From positions 248,001-312,000 of the forward strand of contig NZ_JAKRNU010000002.1 in the NCBI RefSeq assembly GCF_022346545.1: a DNA stretch of 64,000 nt, read 5' to 3'. Source of the DNA: Sporosarcina sp. ACRSM (GTDB lineage: Bacteria; Bacillota; Bacilli; Bacillales_A; Planococcaceae). The position numbers and the translations under genes are program-made. The notes below the pieces were generated by a model. That model was not told the origin of the DNA. It did not search any database and saw only the letters and a program-made list of their open reading frames with translations. Each line of letters starts with the position of its first letter. The first letter of the stretch is position 1. This document shows positions 17,256-26,056 of this stretch, piece by piece.

Positions 17256-17653
17256 TCAACCAGATCCTTTCTTTCTTCAAGTGTAGATGTCTTTGTCTCC
17301 GGGAATTTTAGACTGGGTTAGGCTGTATATTAGGTTAGTGGGGAAAAGGCAGTTTTCAAGCTATAGGGGACAGCATTCTGTTGGTTCGCCAGAGACAAAG
17401 GAGCAGTGAATCTTTTCCGTCCAAACAACTGTTGGAACAGCACAAATCACTCTACTTTCTATTTTAACATAATTTAATGCAAATATTGTGCTCTCCGCCC
17501 CAACTCGTTCTAAAGACCTAACAAAGCTCCGCTTAGCACGCAAACGTATGTCATCATCCAAGTCTGTTAATTTTAAAGTCAAACTAGTGATTAAAAAAAT
17601 AAAAAAACATCCCACTCAAATGAATTTTCTTCAATAAGTGGGATGCTTTTCTT
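17256..17653. other. Intergenic region without a supported gene
   Basis: Holds the leader of the permease gene and the terminator at 17600-17645. An 84-codon frame on the minus strand (17361-17615) begins inside that terminator, has no ribosome binding site, and is not accepted. Confidence 0.5.
17600..17645 (-). terminator. Terminator of the SEC-C gene
   Basis: CATCCCACT (17608-17616) pairs with AGTGGGATG (17637-17645) and runs into seven T on the minus strand. Its 5' half matches the terminator at 15745. Confidence 0.85.
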
Positions 17654-18643
17654 TTACATTTTTGTTGTATAATACGCATTCAAATCTTGATAATACTTAT
17701 TTAATGATGAGGTAGATACTCCAAACCATTCGGCAATTTCCTTCACGGTTAGTTGAAGCGGTTCAAATAAGGCATGCTCCTGACCGAATCGGATTGCGCC
17801 AGCTGCAATCGCTACCTCTTTCCGCGCATTCGGCTGCTGCTCTACTAAATAATCTTCGACAACTTCCAATAGTTTCTCGGAATCCCGTTCTTTTTCATTT
17901 AAAAACTCGATTGCTTTCAAAAGGACGCCCGACTCGAAATTGGTAAATTCTTCACCTTCGTATCCATCCTCACCAAGCAACTTCCAAAATGCCATGCCGT
18001 TTTCTTTTAAAAATACGTTCACGGATTGAGTTTGCTGCGTTTGGAACTGTTTCGCAAACTCCCTGAACACTGTTTGGTGATCCGTCGGGAAGAAAATCAA
18101 ACTGGAAATCGCCAAATAGTGATTTTCCTTGGTCGTGCCATCCGGTAAAATGAAACAATAGAGATGAACACCGACAGGAACAGGCTTCTCACTTTCCCGT
18201 CTAAGGAAGATCGTTCCATCATTAAAAATGCTCTTCACAGTCAGATACTTATCTTCCACTTCGACGACCTCTCCGATGAAAGCACCCGGATTGTTCCAAG
18301 TGTCCAGTACGTCTAAGACAGATGGACGGACAATTTTCTTACGTTGCTTTTCCAAATAATTCGTCCAAATGTCCGGCTTGTGATGGAAGAAGAATTCATC
18401 CAGCACAATGGCTTCAATCATTTCTTCTACTAAATAGGTTGTCAGCTTCTCTTTCCACTGCTTTGCGATATCCAAATAAGCATGTACATCACGGCGTTCC
18501 GGATACTCTTCATAAAAGACCTGCAAGATTCTTTCCAATTCTTCCGCCTGCGCTGCTTCTATTGAAAATGTCGCTTTCGCTTCGCAACATTTCTTATATT
18601 TTTTTCCGCTACCACACGGACAAGGTTCATTACGACCTACCAT
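17654..18643 (-). CDS. SEC-C motif protein
   Basis: 329 residues. The N-terminus is a SEC-C zinc motif (PCPCGSGKKYKKCC) like the one ending SecA. The rest is a helical domain and a C-terminal helix-turn-helix-like segment (TVKEIAEWFGVSTSSLNKYY). SEC-C motifs bind zinc and contact SecB or ribosomal partners; the role of this stand-alone protein is unknown. AAAGGACG precedes the ATG. It is monocistronic. Confidence 0.8.
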   Translation of the reverse strand: MVGRNEPCPCGSGKKYKKCCEAKATFSIEAAQAEELERILQVFYEEYPERRDVHAYLDIAKQWKEKLTTYLVEEMIEAIVLDEFFFHHKPDIWTNYLEKQRKKIVRPSVLDVLDTWNNPGAFIGEVVEVEDKYLTVKSIFNDGTIFLRRESEKPVPVGVHLYCFILPDGTTKENHYLAISSLIFFPTDHQTVFREFAKQFQTQQTQSVNVFLKENGMAFWKLLGEDGYEGEEFTNFESGVLLKAIEFLNEKERDSEKLLEVVEDYLVEQQPNARKEVAIAAGAIRFGQEHALFEPLQLTVKEIAEWFGVSTSSLNKYYQDLNAYYTTKM

Positions 18644-18783
18644 ACAAACACGTCCTTTAACTACTAAAAATCATAGTCAAGCTTAACATGTTTATATATA
18701 AAAATTAAGTAAAATAATACGGAGATTGACATCCATTTTATCTTAAAAATCAAAGTATTCTACCATTATGAGCTTCCTTAATC

Positions 18784-19734
18784 TTATTTGATTTGTAGTT
18801 TATTGAAATGATCAACGATTCCCATTGCACTTACTTCCATATCCAGCCTAATGATTTCCATTTCTTTGTGGTCATCTGCCACACCTTGCTCTTTTAAATG
18901 ATTCTTTACACGTTTTAATAAACGGCTCGCCAGCAATTCAGGGCCACCTACTTCAGCCTGGACAGTTTGCGCTTCTTCCATGAAGACCGTTAGCCAGTCG
19001 GAAACTTGTCGTAGCGCTTGATCCGGTTCATCCGTCATTCCGTAATGTCCGTAGTAAATGGCATCCAGCTTCATCGCTAGCAGTCGGTCAATCGATTGTT
19101 GCATCGCTTCTGGATCGAATTGATTCGGTGATGTCGATGGCAGGTAGAGATGGACACCATCACGGTTCAATTGCGAATAACGGACACCGACTGTATCGCC
19201 CGTAAATACCCCATTGCTGACTGGATCATAGATGCTGAAATGATGTCTGGAATGGCCAGGCGTATCTAAAAATTCCAAAGTACACGCCGTACCAATTTTC
19301 AATGTATCCCCTTCCCCTTTAATGAGCAGTCGATCTTCAGGGACGGGTAGAATAGGATCGAATAACTCCGAAAACTTATCTCCATAGACAGCCTTTGCTC
19401 CGTCGATCAATCTTGCTGGATCTGCCAAATGCCGCGCTCCACGCGCATGCACAATCACTTGGGCATTTGGACAATCTTGTAGCAAGAGTCCAACCCCGCC
19501 TGCATGATCCAAATGGATGTGTGTGACAATGATATTTTTCACCTGATCGAGCGAAAACCCTAACGTTTGCAACCCATCTTTTACATGCTTCACGGACGGA
19601 CTTGGACCAGTTTCTACAATGGTCAGTTCTTCTTCATTGATCACATACGTACCTGTCCGTTCCGGAACCCCCATATCATAGCCATCTATTAAATAGACTC
19701 TTTCGTTCAGTTGGATCAGTTCTTTTTTTGACAT
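18784..19734 (-). CDS. MBL-fold metallo-hydrolase
   Basis: 316 residues. The zinc-binding signature THIHLDHAGG is complete, with later ligands in TPGHSRHH and FTGDTVGVRY, and YYGHYG near the C-terminus. The family is glyoxalase II-like, but the substrate is not known. AAAGGGGGAG precedes the ATG. No operon partner. Confidence 0.9.
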   Translation of the reverse strand: MSKKELIQLNERVYLIDGYDMGVPERTGTYVINEEELTIVETGPSPSVKHVKDGLQTLGFSLDQVKNIIVTHIHLDHAGGVGLLLQDCPNAQVIVHARGARHLADPARLIDGAKAVYGDKFSELFDPILPVPEDRLLIKGEGDTLKIGTACTLEFLDTPGHSRHHFSIYDPVSNGVFTGDTVGVRYSQLNRDGVHLYLPSTSPNQFDPEAMQQSIDRLLAMKLDAIYYGHYGMTDEPDQALRQVSDWLTVFMEEAQTVQAEVGGPELLASRLLKRVKNHLKEQGVADDHKEMEIIRLDMEVSAMGIVDHFNKLQIK

Positions 19735-19968
19735 TCATGACTCCCCCTTTAAAGAGATAGATAAGTATAAACTTTCCATTAATTATAGCACATCACCTTA
19801 CTTCCTGCCTTTTTGCTTACAGTCAAATTGTGTTTGTTTACATTCATAGGTAATTCGCCTGCACTCCTTGTTGTGTTGCTTGCAACTCAGGTTTTTCGAA
19901 TCAATGCAAACTAATGCACAAGGCTATATTTGCCATAAAAACTATATGATTGCTACGCAATCTACGCC

Positions 19969-19998
19969 ATGACGGAAAGGGGGCTTTCCTAGTATAAT
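19969..19998 (+). promoter_or_regulatory. Candidate promoter for the IS110 bridge RNA and transposase
   Basis: ATGACG, 18 bases, then a perfect TATAAT (19993-19998). The predicted start near 20004 coincides with the first base of a long-range stem. The spacer holds a GGAAAG/CTTTCC hairpin. Confidence 0.5.
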
Positions 19999-20003
19999 TA
20001 ACA

Positions 20004-20150
20004 TAGGTAATACAAATCCGTTGTTTTAATGGGTTTTGCCGAACCTGTCATAAAAACTGGATGAGCTTCTTATCTTTAGCGGTAAGCCGATTACGTCATC
20101 GAACGTGGAAATAAAATTTCTATTCTTCATAAGGAGCTCCATTACCTACT
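20004..20150 (+). ncRNA. Predicted IS110 bridge RNA
   Basis: In the IS110 group a structured RNA encoded upstream of the transposase joins donor and target DNA through two loops. Here TAGGTAAT (20004-20011) can pair with ATTACCTA (20141-20148), closing a 130-base domain with inner hairpins (for example GAAAT/ATTTC at 20108-20120). A promoter stands directly upstream. The segment TGTCATAAAAACTGGATGAG (20046-20065) repeats a sequence at the presumed left end (19931-19950), as expected if one loop recognises the element's own end. Boundaries are inferred. Confidence 0.5.
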
Positions 20151-20175
20151 CTATTATTCGATGGAGGGATTCCAA

Positions 20176-21360
20176 ATGGAAATCATGATCGAAACGTGTT
20201 GCGGTATCGACGTTCATCAAAAGACAATTGTCTGTTGTATTCTTGATGGTCCCTTAGATACGAATCGTCCTAAAAAGTATGAAAAAACTTTCGGCACCCG
20301 CACCCATGAATTACGCCAAGCACTTGACTGGTTGAATGACCATCAAGTAACGGACGTCTTTATGGAGAGTACCGGACAATACTGGTTACCTATCTTCAAT
20401 ATCTTTTCCGAAGCTTCCTTTCACATCACACTCGCCAACCCTCAACATATTAAGAATGTTCCGGGTCGGAAAACGGATACGAAAGATGCCGAATGGATTG
20501 CCCAATTGGGCCGATGTGGTCTCATTCAAGCATCTTATATTCCCGACCTGGAAGTCATGGAATTACGATTAATGACGAGACGCAGACAATCCTACATGCA
20601 AAAACGGACACAATCCAAAAATGAATTGCACAATGTGCTCCAACGGTCCAACGTTAAATTAACTGGCTACTTGTCCGATATCTTTTCGAAAACGGGACAA
20701 GCATTACTTCAATTATTTATCGATGGAGAAGTGTTAAGCATCGAACGGATTGAGGCCTGTATGCACGGGCGGGTTAAGGCATCTGCCCAAGATTTATTAA
20801 CAGCTATGGATGGAAAATTAAGCACTACTAATCGTCGATTATTAGACGATTCACTGGATGAATATCGCTTTTATTCACGCAAGATTGAGCAAATTGAACA
20901 AGAGATAGAACTCTATATTTTGGAACACTTTCCAGAGGAGTACGTGCTACTGATGGAAATTCCCGGTGTCAAAAAACAGTGTGCCGCTGTTATTTTAGGA
21001 GAAATTGGCCCAAATGTAGAGGCCTTTCAAACAGTTGGGCACTTAGCTTCTTGGGCTGGGGTTTCCCCGGGGTCTAACGAAAGTGCAGGGAAGAAAAAAA
21101 GTTCACACATCACCCAAGGGAATAAGTACCTGAAAACTGCCCTATTTTCAAGTGGCGGTATGGCTGGACGATCAAGAGATCCTGCTTTTAGTTCATTATA
21201 TAATCGCATTTCCGCTCGCGGTTCGAAGATGAAAGCAGTCGTTGCTTGTGGGCATAAATTATTGAGGATTATTTATAAAGTGTTATCAGAAGGAGTCCAT
21301 TATGACAAAGAAAAAGCCCTCGGATTGCGGCAACAATCGAAGGGCCATCTCTCAATTTAA
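20176..21360 (+). CDS. IS110-family transposase (DEDD type)
   Basis: 394 residues, intact. The N-terminal RuvC-like domain has GIDVHQKT (Asp), MEST (Glu) and KTDTKDAEW (Asp pair). The C-terminal transposase domain has the helix-hairpin block MEIPGVKKQCAAVILGEIG and the catalytic serine region SPGSNESAGKKKSSHITQGN. These are the two catalytic parts that work with a bridge RNA in this family. ATG 20176 has GGAGGG 7 bases upstream; the ATG at 20161 overlaps that site. Confidence 0.95.
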   Translation: MEIMIETCCGIDVHQKTIVCCILDGPLDTNRPKKYEKTFGTRTHELRQALDWLNDHQVTDVFMESTGQYWLPIFNIFSEASFHITLANPQHIKNVPGRKTDTKDAEWIAQLGRCGLIQASYIPDLEVMELRLMTRRRQSYMQKRTQSKNELHNVLQRSNVKLTGYLSDIFSKTGQALLQLFIDGEVLSIERIEACMHGRVKASAQDLLTAMDGKLSTTNRRLLDDSLDEYRFYSRKIEQIEQEIELYILEHFPEEYVLLMEIPGVKKQCAAVILGEIGPNVEAFQTVGHLASWAGVSPGSNESAGKKKSSHITQGNKYLKTALFSSGGMAGRSRDPAFSSLYNRISARGSKMKAVVACGHKLLRIIYKVLSEGVHYDKEKALGLRQQSKGHLSI

Positions 21361-21439
21361 AAAAATTTTCGCATGTCTATTATAACATGGGGAGTGCTTT
21401 TTTTCGCTTTTTTTGCATTTTCTCCCGGGTTTCTTTCAA

Positions 21440-21466
21440 ATAAAAAACAACCGTTATAAAACGGCT
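21440..21466 (-). terminator. Terminator of the YitT-family gene
   Basis: AGCCGTT/AACGGTT stem followed on the minus strand by TTTTTTATTT, 18 bases after the stop. Confidence 0.85.
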
Positions 21467-21483
21467 GCTGTCAAAGGTAATTC

Positions 21484-22341
21484 TTATTTCACTTCTTCCC
21501 CTTCGCGTCTAAAGAAACCGTAAATCCCCACAGTTTGAACGATGTTCGTGAAGGCATTCGGATCGACTTCCTTAATAATCGTTTCCAAATCATACAGTTC
21601 ATAGCGCGTAATGACGAGGTACATCATGCTCTTATCTTCTCCTGTGTAAGCACCTTTAGCGGGAAGAATGGTAATGCCGCGCACCATTTTTTGATGGATC
21701 GCCTGTTGCAACTCATCCGCTTTACGTGTCACGATCATAGCCGTCACCTTTTCATGGCGTGTATGAATCATATCGATGACTGCCGTTGTTACATATAATG
21801 TCAGCATCGTATATAACGCATTTTCGGGCTCATATACGATTCCGGCAAATACGATGATGATGCCGTTCAGAATGAGAAAATATGTGCCGATCGGTTTATC
21901 TTGCAATCGTGATAACACCATCGCCACAATATCCATTCCTCCTGTTGAAGCACCCAATTTCAACGATAATCCGATACCGACTCCAGCAATGACTCCACCA
22001 AATACGGCATTTAAAATAATATCGTTTGAAACAGACAAGACCGGTAAAATTTCCATAAAAAGCGTTGCAAAGATAACAGAAACAATGCTATAGATGGTAA
22101 ATCCTCTTCCCACTTTGAACCATCCAAGTATGATCACAGGAATGTTGAAGATGAATAAGAGGATTCCAGTGCCAATCGAAATGTCCAGATAATCTGCAAA
22201 GACACTAGAAGTCAGCTGTGCAGCACCTGCAAATCCGCTTGAATAGACATTGGCATTGATCAAGAAAAAGTTAAGTGATATAGCCAATAAGAATGATCCG
22301 AAAATCACGACGGCTATCCGCTTTGCTTCAATAAAAAACAT
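21484..22341 (-). CDS. YitT family membrane protein (DUF161 plus DUF2179)
   Basis: 285 residues: five to six membrane segments in the N-terminal YitT domain (GLSLKLGASTGGMDIVAM is the conserved block) and a C-terminal cytoplasmic DUF2179 domain (GITILPAKGAYTGEDKSMMY). The length and domain order match the many YitT paralogues of Bacillales; the transported molecule is unknown. AGGAGGT precedes the ATG. It directly follows the IS110 element but is intact. Confidence 0.9.
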   Translation of the reverse strand: MFFIEAKRIAVVIFGSFLLAISLNFFLINANVYSSGFAGAAQLTSSVFADYLDISIGTGILLFIFNIPVIILGWFKVGRGFTIYSIVSVIFATLFMEILPVLSVSNDIILNAVFGGVIAGVGIGLSLKLGASTGGMDIVAMVLSRLQDKPIGTYFLILNGIIIVFAGIVYEPENALYTMLTLYVTTAVIDMIHTRHEKVTAMIVTRKADELQQAIHQKMVRGITILPAKGAYTGEDKSMMYLVITRYELYDLETIIKEVDPNAFTNIVQTVGIYGFFRREGEEVK

Positions 22342-22495
22342 AGTTACCTCCTACTGGTGTGAATGACGGTAAATCGAAATATTTTTCGCCCATCCAGCCT
22401 GTAAATCTTTAGAGACCTATTGTACCGAATTTCTCATCAAAATGGTACATTAATGAATGCAAAAAAGTACCAAGTAAGCGATTATCTCAACAAAA

Positions 22496-22540
22496 AGAAA
22501 AAGCCCCCCATCTGATCATACCGTCTAATCAGATGGAAGG
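22496..22540 (-). terminator. Terminator of yunC
   Basis: CCATCTGAT/ATCAGATGG stem, followed on the minus strand by GGGGCTTTTTCTTTTTG. Confidence 0.8.
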
Positions 22541-22555
22541 CGCAATTACGAGATT

Positions 22556-22858
22556 TCACAGCATTTTCAACAAAGCTTCTTCCCCACTCATTCCTACGTG
22601 GATTCCTAATTGTTCCGCTTCCAATGTCACCGATTCCAGCGGTGCCTTCAACAATTGCTCGATGGTTTTTACACCGACTGCTCGCCCCGCGATGATTTTT
22701 CGATCTTGCAGCACTGTATTCAACAGCCCGACATCCAACGCACCGCACATAATATAGCCTTTATCATTCGAAACGGTTAACAAAGTTGTTTTCGGTAAGC
22801 GAACTGTCACCGCCGTATACATACTTCCTTCCAGTACTATAGGCTCCATTGAAATCAT
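22556..22858 (-). CDS. yunC: YunC-like DUF1805 protein
   Basis: 100 residues matching DUF1805 in full: LPKTTLLTVSNDKGYIMCGAL, then GLLNTVLQDRKIIAGRAVGVK. The function is unknown. ATG 22858 follows AAAGGGG at 8 bases; a GTG three codons earlier is less likely. It is cytoplasmic with no membrane segment. Confidence 0.88.
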   Translation of the reverse strand: MISMEPIVLEGSMYTAVTVRLPKTTLLTVSNDKGYIMCGALDVGLLNTVLQDRKIIAGRAVGVKTIEQLLKAPLESVTLEAEQLGIHVGMSGEEALLKML

Positions 22859-22947
22859 CTCAGCCACCCCTTTCCTCTCTATACATATGGGGAAAGAGAG
22901 GAAGTTGTTAAAAGGACCTTATGAATGGGCGCGGGTAGTGAACTGCT

Positions 22948-25059
22948 TTACTTGTTCTCATCATGCTTTCTCTTTTTCTCTTCTTTCTTCCTTTCTTTTT
23001 CTTTTTTCCGTTCCTCTTTCTTTTTTTCCTTTTCGTGCTTCTTTTTTTCTTTTTCTTTTCGTTTCTCTTTCTTCTTATCCTTCTTGTCTTTCTCTTTCTC
23101 TTTCTCCTTCTCTCTCTCCTTCATCCTCTTTTTCTGTTTTTCCAGTTCCTTTTTCTGTTTCTCGACCAGTGGTAGTACAAATGCTTTACTAGGGTATTCA
23201 CTAATGGATTTCGACAAGACTTGTTGGAAAATTGGTGGTACCGTGTAACTGCTCGTTGTCGTCAAATAGTGTTCGGCATCGGTTTTATCATACCCTAACC
23301 AAATCGCCCCTACGATATCAGGGGTATAGCCAACAAACCAATGATCCTTTGAACCATCTGAACCTGAAAAAGGTAGCTGGGTTGTACCGGTTTTACCGGC
23401 TACTTCCAAGCCGGAAATTTGCGCTTTCTTGGCTGTTCCGGTCTCCACAGCACCAAGCAACATATAGGTGATTTTCTGGGCAACTTCCGGTTCTGTCACT
23501 TGGACAGATGTTTCGCGCCATTTCCCGATGATCTTACCTTCAGCATCTTTGATTTCCGTAATGGCATGGGCTTCCATCATTACCCCGTCATTCGGAAAAG
23601 CTGAAAAAGCTTGAGCCATCAACAGCGGGGATGTCCCCTGATGCAAGCCCCCTAAAGCTAAGCCGAGATTCGCATCATTGTCATCCAAAGGAATTCCGAA
23701 CCGTTCAACAGCACGTACGCCTTCCTCAATGCCAATTTCATGTAAAAGCCGGACGGGAGGAATATTATACGAATTGACGAGCGCATCATACATAGTGACT
23801 TGCCCACGAAATTGTCTATCAAAATTTTGTGGCGAATAGCCATCAATATTAAGCGGTGCATCATCAAGTAAATCAGAAATTTCATAACCCTTTTCCAATG
23901 CAGGCGTGTAAGCCGCAATCGGTTTCAATGCGGATCCTGGCTGTCTGACTAACTCGGTCGCATTGTTAAAACGTCCATACGTATAGTCTCCCCTTCCGCC
24001 GACAAGTGCTTGAATGCCACCCGTTTTTGGATTCAAGAAGATTCCACCACTTTGGATAAGTTGATCTGGCTTACTAGCAGGAAAATTGTTATCATCTCGA
24101 TAGACTTCTTCAACCGCATCTTGAATGACAGGATTCAATTCTGTATAAATATGTAGGCCACCAGCTAGCACTTCATTTTTTGTCAAACCATACTTCGTTA
24201 CCGCCTCGTCAACGATATGATCTATATAATACGGGTATTTCCCTGTATAATTCGGCAATGTTTTATCTGCCAACAAGATTTTCTCTTCGATTGCCCGTTC
24301 ATAATCAGCCTGGGTAATATAGCCTTCGCTTTTCATCAAAGACAACACGATATTTCTTCTCTTGATCGATTTCTCCATGTTTTTATAAGGAGATAAGTGG
24401 GACGGCGCTTTAATCACACCCGCTAATGTGGCGGATTCGTTTAAGGTTAATTGGCTAACATCTTTTCCGAAATAGACAAGTGCAGCACGTTGAACGCCCC
24501 ATGCCCCTTCACCAAAATAGATTTGATTTAAATAACGTTCCAGTATTTCATCTTTAGAGTAGTCCCGCTCAATCTTTTTAGTCAGAATCAGTTCTTTGAG
24601 TTTCCGCTTATATGTACGTTCGTGAGTTAAAAACACATTTTTTGAAAGCTGTTGCGTGATTGTACTGCCTCCAGCAACCACTTCCCCTGTAAACAAATTT
24701 TGCGTGAATGCCCGTGCAATACCGAAGTAATTGATGCCGTTATGTCTATAAAAATGTTGGTCCTCAGTAGAAATGATCGCCTCTATCAGCTCTTTTGGAA
24801 TTTGTTCCAAACGAACACCTTCGATTTTAGAATGCGAAATCTTACTAGCAATCTCACCGTTTTGATCATAAATAAAGGTCGGTCTTGGTTCCGGTTCTTC
24901 CAATTTACTGACATCACTTGAACGAATGAATAAGTTCAAGATCAATAGACCACACAGAAGTACGCCAATACCACTGATGAAAAGTAACTTTATCAGCTTT
25001 TTAGTTTTAAACCATCCCCTTAATCTATCAAACCTTTTCCATTGTTGCCTTTGTTCCAT
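22948..25059 (-). CDS. Class A penicillin-binding protein with Lys/Glu tail
   Basis: Bifunctional peptidoglycan synthase of the PBP1A family (about 703 residues). Order: cytoplasmic basic segment, one membrane anchor (LLFISGIGVLLCGLLILNLF), glycosyltransferase domain (STEDQHFYRHNGIN, GGSTITQQLSKN), transpeptidase domain with the active serine in RQPGSALKP, SYN in VNSYNIPP, and KTGTT. A roughly 70-residue tail of almost only Lys, Glu, Arg and Asp follows the catalytic domain on the outer side. ATG 25059 (GGGA nearby) or TTG 25068 (AAGGTGG) is likely; the longest frame from 25137 lacks a ribosome binding site. Confidence 0.92.
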   Translation of the reverse strand: MEQRQQWKRFDRLRGWFKTKKLIKLLFISGIGVLLCGLLILNLFIRSSDVSKLEEPEPRPTFIYDQNGEIASKISHSKIEGVRLEQIPKELIEAIISTEDQHFYRHNGINYFGIARAFTQNLFTGEVVAGGSTITQQLSKNVFLTHERTYKRKLKELILTKKIERDYSKDEILERYLNQIYFGEGAWGVQRAALVYFGKDVSQLTLNESATLAGVIKAPSHLSPYKNMEKSIKRRNIVLSLMKSEGYITQADYERAIEEKILLADKTLPNYTGKYPYYIDHIVDEAVTKYGLTKNEVLAGGLHIYTELNPVIQDAVEEVYRDDNNFPASKPDQLIQSGGIFLNPKTGGIQALVGGRGDYTYGRFNNATELVRQPGSALKPIAAYTPALEKGYEISDLLDDAPLNIDGYSPQNFDRQFRGQVTMYDALVNSYNIPPVRLLHEIGIEEGVRAVERFGIPLDDNDANLGLALGGLHQGTSPLLMAQAFSAFPNDGVMMEAHAITEIKDAEGKIIGKWRETSVQVTEPEVAQKITYMLLGAVETGTAKKAQISGLEVAGKTGTTQLPFSGSDGSKDHWFVGYTPDIVGAIWLGYDKTDAEHYLTTTSSYTVPPIFQQVLSKSISEYPSKAFVLPLVEKQKKELEKQKKRMKEREKEKEKEKDKKDKKKEKRKEKEKKKHEKEKKKEERKKEKERKKEEKKRKHDENK

Positions 25060-25256
25060 TCTTCCCAAATGAATTCCACCTTTTTCATCGCAAAATAATT
25101 GAAGAAAGCCATTGCTTCTTTCAATACAAAACTTCATTTTAGCATATTATTCGCATCAAAAAGTGAAACTTTCTTTGGCTTCAATCGTAAAATAGGTTAG
25201 ACTAGGTATGATGGATGTACTTTAAGTTCATACGAAATTGATGGAGGGTATAGAAC

Positions 25257-25718
25257 ATGAAAAAATTATTTGCGGCATTACTCGTGCTAACGCTTCTTGT
25301 ATCACCGATCGGAAACTATGTTTTCAATGATCACCCGACTGCAGAAGCAAAACGCTACAAATCAGGGAAGAAAAGCTTCAACACCAATAATAGCAACAAT
25401 AACCAAACGAACCAAATCAACAAATCGAACAGCCAAACAAAAAAGGACGACTCTTCGACGACTGCTGCCAAATCGTCCAATACGAACAATAAAGGCGGCG
25501 GCTTCATGAATGGCGGTCTGATGAAAGGCCTATTCATCGGTGGTCTTGCCGGCTTGCTATTCGGTGGTCTTTTTGCCAATATGGGCATGCTCGGATCGAT
25601 CCTTGGCTTTGCAATCAATGCCATCGCGATTATCCTGATTGTCGTCATCATCAAGAAAATCTTTGACCTGATGAAAGCTAAAAAGAAAAAAGAGGAAGTT
25701 AACCCATGGAACAGCTAA
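25257..25718 (+). CDS. Secreted/membrane Tim44-N-terminus-like protein
   Basis: 153 residues: signal peptide (MKKLFAALLVLTLLVSPIG, cleavage expected near AEA), a low-complexity Asn/Ser/Thr/Lys linker, a Gly-rich hydrophobic stretch (GGLMKGLFIGGLAGLLFGGL) and a second segment ending KKIFDLMKAKKKKEE. This is the membrane part seen at the N-terminus of bacterial Tim44-like proteins, but the soluble Tim44 domain is absent. GGAGGG precedes the ATG. It overlaps the next gene by 13 bases, so the two are translated together. Confidence 0.75.
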   Translation: MKKLFAALLVLTLLVSPIGNYVFNDHPTAEAKRYKSGKKSFNTNNSNNNQTNQINKSNSQTKKDDSSTTAAKSSNTNNKGGGFMNGGLMKGLFIGGLAGLLFGGLFANMGMLGSILGFAINAIAIILIVVIIKKIFDLMKAKKKKEEVNPWNS

Positions 25719-26002
25719 TGATTCCGGAACAAGACATTATCAATGCCATTTGCCTTTATTACGCCCGTAAAAAATATGCCCTACCTGAAGATGTGGAAGT
25801 GGAGCTTTTCTACGATGATGAGGACGCACAACCCTTCTCTGCAGAAGCTACGGTAAACGGACAGCAACAAGTGTTCATGACTTCGGACATCATTGCGGCA
25901 TTACGTTTATGGATTGAGGAATATATGAACAAAGATCCTTTCGCAACAAGCATCGATCTACAATTCGATGAAGAAGAAGGGATTGTCGCAGCAATCGATT
26001 AA
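25706..26002 (+). CDS. yxcD: YxcD-like DUF2653 protein
   Basis: 98-residue acidic cytoplasmic protein matching DUF2653 (IINAICLYYARKKYALPEDV; EEYMNKDPFATSIDLQFDEE). The function is unknown. ATG 25706 follows GAGGAAG and overlaps the upstream membrane-protein gene; an ATG at 25718 is a weaker choice. The pairing with a Tim44-like membrane protein suggests a joint role. Confidence 0.8.
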   Translation: MEQLMIPEQDIINAICLYYARKKYALPEDVEVELFYDDEDAQPFSAEATVNGQQQVFMTSDIIAALRLWIEEYMNKDPFATSIDLQFDEEEGIVAAID

Positions 26003-26016
26003 AGCGACTTCCATAG

Positions 26017-26054
26017 AAAAAAACAGCCATTCAATTTGCATGGCTGTTTTTCTT
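26017..26054. terminator. Bidirectional terminator between yxcD and the MATE gene
   Basis: AAAAACAGCCAT/ATGGCTGTTTTT with a 9-base loop and A and T runs on both sides. Confidence 0.9.
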
Positions 26055-26056
26055 TA

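Larger units (their letters stand above)
19930..21440 (+). mobile_element. IS110-family insertion sequence
   Basis: A complete IS110 transposase gene preceded by about 250 non-coding bases and followed by a short non-coding end. IS110 elements have no clear inverted repeats or target duplications, so both ends are estimates. The left end probably lies near 19930, where a sequence repeated inside the predicted bridge RNA occurs. The right end lies before the yitT terminator at 21440. Confidence 0.6.

Noticed and set aside
17361-17615. 84-codon minus-strand frame between the permease and SEC-C genes
   Set aside because: Starts inside a terminator, has no ribosome binding site, and resembles no family.
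22887-23248. Three overlapping Phe/Ser/Leu-rich plus-strand frames
   Set aside because: They are the complement of the Lys/Glu-coding tail of the PBP gene; low complexity keeps all frames open.
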